From Flavobacterium sp. (GTDB lineage: Bacteria > Bacteroidota > Bacteroidia > Flavobacteriales > Flavobacteriaceae), in contig JAGYJR010000005.1 of assembly GCA_018401995.1 (NCBI GenBank), forward strand, positions 1 through 64,000: 64,000 nt of DNA. Reading direction: 5' to 3'. Made by a program: the position numbers and the translations under genes. The notes beneath the pieces are model-generated. The model was not told the DNA's origin. It saw only the letters and a list, made by a program, of their open reading frames with translations, and did not search any database. Positions within the stretch are counted from its first letter, which is position 1. Each line of letters opens with the position of its first letter. Positions 59,882-64,000 of the stretch are shown one piece after another.

Positions 59882-62800
59882 TTACATATTTCTTCGGTAT
59901 TGTCCGCCAACCTCAAACAATGCACTTGTGATTTGTCCTAACGAACACACTTTCGTAGCATCCATTAATTTTTCGAAAATGTTTTGGTTGTTGATGGCTG
60001 CTTCTTGAATTACATTTAATTGTTCGGCTACCTTGTCGGCACTTGTTTTGTGAAGGTTATTCAACATATTAATTTGATATTATTTTTCTTCTTCCGTTGC
60101 ATCGAATTACCTGCAGCAGGAATTACTGTTGTGAACCTTTTGAACTCAAGAAGGTGTTTACTCCAATAATTGGGACCTCCTGTGTGTTTGCCTCAATACA
60201 AGGATTCTTCTGAATTTTACTTCTTTTGATACATCGTTTCCATTGCTCCAAGAACGCTGCCACGTTCTGTAATTCTATCACCCTTGTAAAACAGCTTCTT
60301 CAACTAAATCAGTTAATTCTTCAATAATGAACGAACCTTGAATTGATTTTCGTTTTTGCTAAACCCATCTTTGCCACAATCAACTGAATGGCCATTGCTC
60401 TAATGGACTGATTCTTCTGTTGGTGTTGTAATCGTTTCATCATAAGCATTGGTATGCAACGAATTACAGTTATCGTAAATTGCATATAACGCTTGTAAAG
60501 TCGTACGAATGTCATTGAAATCAATCTCTGTGTGTAATGAACGTCCAGAAGTTTGAATGTGGTATTTCAACATTTGTGCTCTTTCGTTGGCTCCGCTTAT
60601 TTTTCAAGGCTTTCTGCCCAAATCTACGAGCCACACGACCGATTACCGCATATTCTGGACTAATTCCATTTTGAGAAGAAGATAAATTCGGACCGTTGAT
60701 ATTCATTCCACGACTCAAATAATATTCCACGTAAGTGAAACCATTGCTAACGTGAAAGCTAACTGAGTAATTGGATTTGCTCCTGCTTCCGCAATGATAT
60801 CCTGAAATGGAAACTGAATAGAAATTTCGAACATTCTGTTTGATGAAATACTCCTGAACATCACCCATTAAAACGTAAAGCAAATTCCGTAGAGAAAATA
60901 CACGTATTTTGTGCTTGATCTTCTTTTAAAATATCCGTTTGAACTGTTCCACGAACTTGAGCTAAGGTTTTTACTTTGATATCTTGATAGACATCTAAAG
61001 GTAAAACTTGGTCTCCAGTTACTCCTAAAAGCATTAAACCTAAACCAAGTTTCCTTCCAAAGAACCTTGATATCTTGGACGCTCTACTCCTTTTTTCTGT
61101 AGATTTCGTTGATTTTTTTCTTCAACTTCAACTTGAAGATTATTTTCAACAATGTATTTTTCACAGTTTTGATCGATGGCAGCACCGCAAAGAATCCTAA
61201 CAACATTGAGCAGGACCATTAATCGTCATCGAAACCGAAGTTAATGGATGACTTAAATCGAAACCTGAATATAATTTCTTAGCATCATCTAAACAACAAA
61301 TTGAAACTCCAGCATTACCGATTTTTCCATAAATATCAGGACGAATATGTGGATCATTTCCGTATAATGTAACCGAAGCCGCAAAGCTGTTGATAAACGT
61401 TTTATTGGTAATCCCAAGGATACATATTAAACGTTTGTTTGTTCTTTCTGGTCCACCTTCTCCGGCAAACATTCTACTTGATCTTCTCCCTTCGTTTGAA
61501 TGGATACATCCTGATGCAAATGGGAATTCTCCTGGTACGTTTTCTTGTAAATTCCATTTTAAGATTTCACCCTAAGCTTGCATTTTGGTAATGCTACTTT
61601 GGAATTTGAGAATGTGAAAGCGATTCGGTGTGCGTTGCAATTTTAATTTCTTTATCACGAACTTAAAACTATAAACCGGATTTTTGTATTTTTGTTTAAC
61701 TTTTCGTCCCAAGTTAAAATGATTCCCAATAAGGTCAAGGTTCATTTACACGGTCGAATTCAGCTTGAAAGAAGTTTTTGATAAATTGTTCCTGGACCTC
61801 GCTCGGAGGACGATATCTAAACCAGCTTTTGTTAGAGTTGGGATTTACTCGTAACACTTCTCTCTTTAACTGTTTTAAAAATTCCATAATTTTTGAGCTA
61901 CTTATTTGAGAAAGTGCTGTTTCATCATATTTTCTATTGTTTTCTGCAATTTCAGATAAATAACGTGTTCTGTGTGGCGGAATTACGAAAATCTTTTCAC
62001 CTACATTTCACGCGTAATTTCAAAAGTTGATTTAAATCAGCTCCTGTTTTCTCTACAATTTTATCCAAGATGGATTTGTAAAGCGTATTCAGGCCCTGGG
62101 TCGTTGAATTGCGAAGGCGATAGTTCCAAAAATTGGCATCTTATCCGTATCTACATCCCAAAGATTGTGATTGCGTTGGTATTGTTTTTCACATCACGAA
62201 TCGCATCCAAAGCACCACGGTTGTCAAATTTATTTAACGCCACTAAATCAGCGAAATCTAACATATCGATTTTCTAACTGGAGTTGCTGCTCCAAATTCA
62301 GGTGTCATTACATATAACGAAACATCAGAATGATCCATAATTTCGGTATCCGATTGTCCAATTCTGAAGTTTCTAAAACAATTAAATCGTATTTAGCTGC
62401 TTTCAACACTTGAATCGCTTCTGCAACATATTTCGATAACGCTAAATTGATTGACGAGTTGCTAACGAAACGCATATAAACACGAGAATTGTTAATCGTA
62501 TTCATACGAATTCCTATCTCCCAATAATGCACCACCTGTTTTACGCGATGGATCAACCGAAATTAATCCGATTGTTTTTCAGGAAAATCAATTAAAAACG
62601 ACGCACTAATTCATCTACCAACGATGATTTTCCTGCACCACCAGTTCCCTGTGGATTCCAAAACTGGGATTTTTGACGTTTCATTCTTTGGTGAATTATC
62701 AAAACTGATTTTGCAATATCTGGAAAAATTCTCAGCTGCTGAAATCAATCTTGCAATTGCTGTTGGGTTTTTCTCTTCGATATGCGATAATTCTCCTGTA

Positions 62801-63248
62801 AGTTTATCTCCAATTGGATAATCGGAACGTTGAACCTTCAATCGTTAATCATACCTTGTAAACCTAAAGCACGACCATCGTCTGGCGAATAAATTCTTTC
62901 GATTCCGTATTCGTGCAATTCTGAGATTTCAGAAGGTAAGATAACACCTCCACCTCCACCAAATATTTTGATATGACCTGCTCCTTTTTCTTTAAGCAAA
63001 TCGTACATGTATTTGAAATATTCGTTGGTGACCGCCTGGTAGGAAGTCACTGCTATTGCATTTGCATCTTCTTGAATAGCAGTATTTACTACTTCTTCCA
63101 CACTTATCGTGACCCAAGTGAATTATTTCACCCTGCATGAATACCCTACGCATGATATTGATAGCAGCATCGTGTCCGTCGAATAATGACGCAGCCGTTA
63201 CAAATTTCTAACTTTATTTTTGGTTGGTGAAGGTTGTACTTGTTCCAT
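59882..63248 (-). pseudogene. Fused isobutyryl/methylmalonyl-CoA mutase (IcmF-like), multiply frameshifted in this sequence
   Basis: Fragments: [21 protein letters not shown]...[44 protein letters not shown] (B12 domain), [59 protein letters not shown] (MeaB-like), mutase fragments, C-terminal ATKVCSLGQITSALFEVGGQYRRNM. Confidence 0.85.
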
Positions 63249-63419
63249 TTTATTAGGTTCTTTTTAAAAGTCACGCAATTTACGAATTTAATATTTTTTT
63301 CCATTTATATTTAAAATAATTGATTTGGTGTGTGCATATTATATTTAGTAAAACAAACAAAATAGATGAAATAGTGGTATTTTTAAGTAAGGCAGTTATT
63401 TTTTAATGTGCTGAAAATG

Positions 63420-64000
63420 CAAATAAAATGGACTGGGTTTGCCTGAGGGACCAGTAGTTTGTCAGGTTGAAATTGCAACGGATTAAAAGAAGCTGAACAA
63501 TGGTATTACTAAACAAGTGACCAAACTAACGGCTACTGATGGTTTTTTTAAAAATGAAGCAGTAAAATTCTTTGCCTGATGAATTGTAAATAGTAGATAC
63601 CAAATTAAGACAAATTGGGTTATCAAGTTTAGCGGATGAAGGTTTGAAAGTATTAAACCGAGCGGCTGAAGATGCGGTAAAGAAGCAACTCCTATTTTTG
63701 TTGATGCAGTAAACAAATGACTTTCAATGATGCTAAAATATTTTAATGGGAAACAATACGGCGGCTACTTCCTATTTACAAAACACCACTTCGAATGCTT
63801 TGTATACCAAATTTAATCCAGGATTAAAAATTGTTTGCTAAAGTTGGTGCAGATAAAGATGTAGAATAACATTGTCACGAAAATACAACTCCATTCCTTG
63901 TAACCAAAGAATCCTGATTTAACGGATTATACACCAACAAAGCCATGGAAGGTGCTTTCAAATGATTGCAGTTGAAGAAGGTACATTAGAACCAATTTGG
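63420..64000 (+). pseudogene. DUF4197-family gene, multiply frameshifted in this sequence, runs off the window
   Basis: Cross-frame reading: NNGITKQVTKLTATDGFFKNEAVK...DTKLRQIGLSSLADEGLKVLNRAAEDAVK...LMGNNTAATSYLQNTTSNALYTKFNP...DYTTNKAMEGAFKMIAVEEGTLEPIW. Confidence 0.75.

Overview
AT-rich chromosomal window from a Flavobacterium-like Bacteroidota (inferred from gene content, low GC, and the tmRNA tag GENNYALAA). Most of it is ordinary chromosome: menB, prmA, clpS, kdsA, creD-like, alanine-dehydrogenase-like, katG, trxA, hemN, a DEAD-box helicase, glnN/GSIII and others. The main accessory region is an integrative element of about 21.3 kb inserted at the 3' end of ssrA (tmRNA). It is bounded by a 14-bp direct repeat CTCTCCGACTCCAC at 22816-22829 and 44111-44124. 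It carries a tyrosine recombinase, an excisionase-like HTH protein, a VirE-N/DUF3987 primase-like protein, a type I R-M system (hsdM, hsdR, broken hsdS), AbiEi/AbiEii and an OLD-family ATPase. At its left edge is a tightly coupled three-gene module: a small beta-grasp/ubiquitin-like protein ending in ...LTPLVGG, an 859-aa protein with a DUF4132-like C-terminus, and a ThiF/MoeB-type E1 enzyme. This module is my best candidate for an under-described ubiquitin-like conjugation or conflict system. Other notable items: a fluoride riboswitch with a possible anti-aptamer hairpin before a CLC-F-type channel gene; an arsR-led organoarsenical-type cluster with two matching operator-like palindromes; a RAYT transposase gene with its own REP palindromes translated in frame; a PH-domain gene with an in-frame TGA; and two stretches (~33.14-36.6 kb and ~60.07-64.0 kb) so dense in frame disruptions that base-level error looks more likely than biology. 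All homology calls are from reading and memory; no database search was run.
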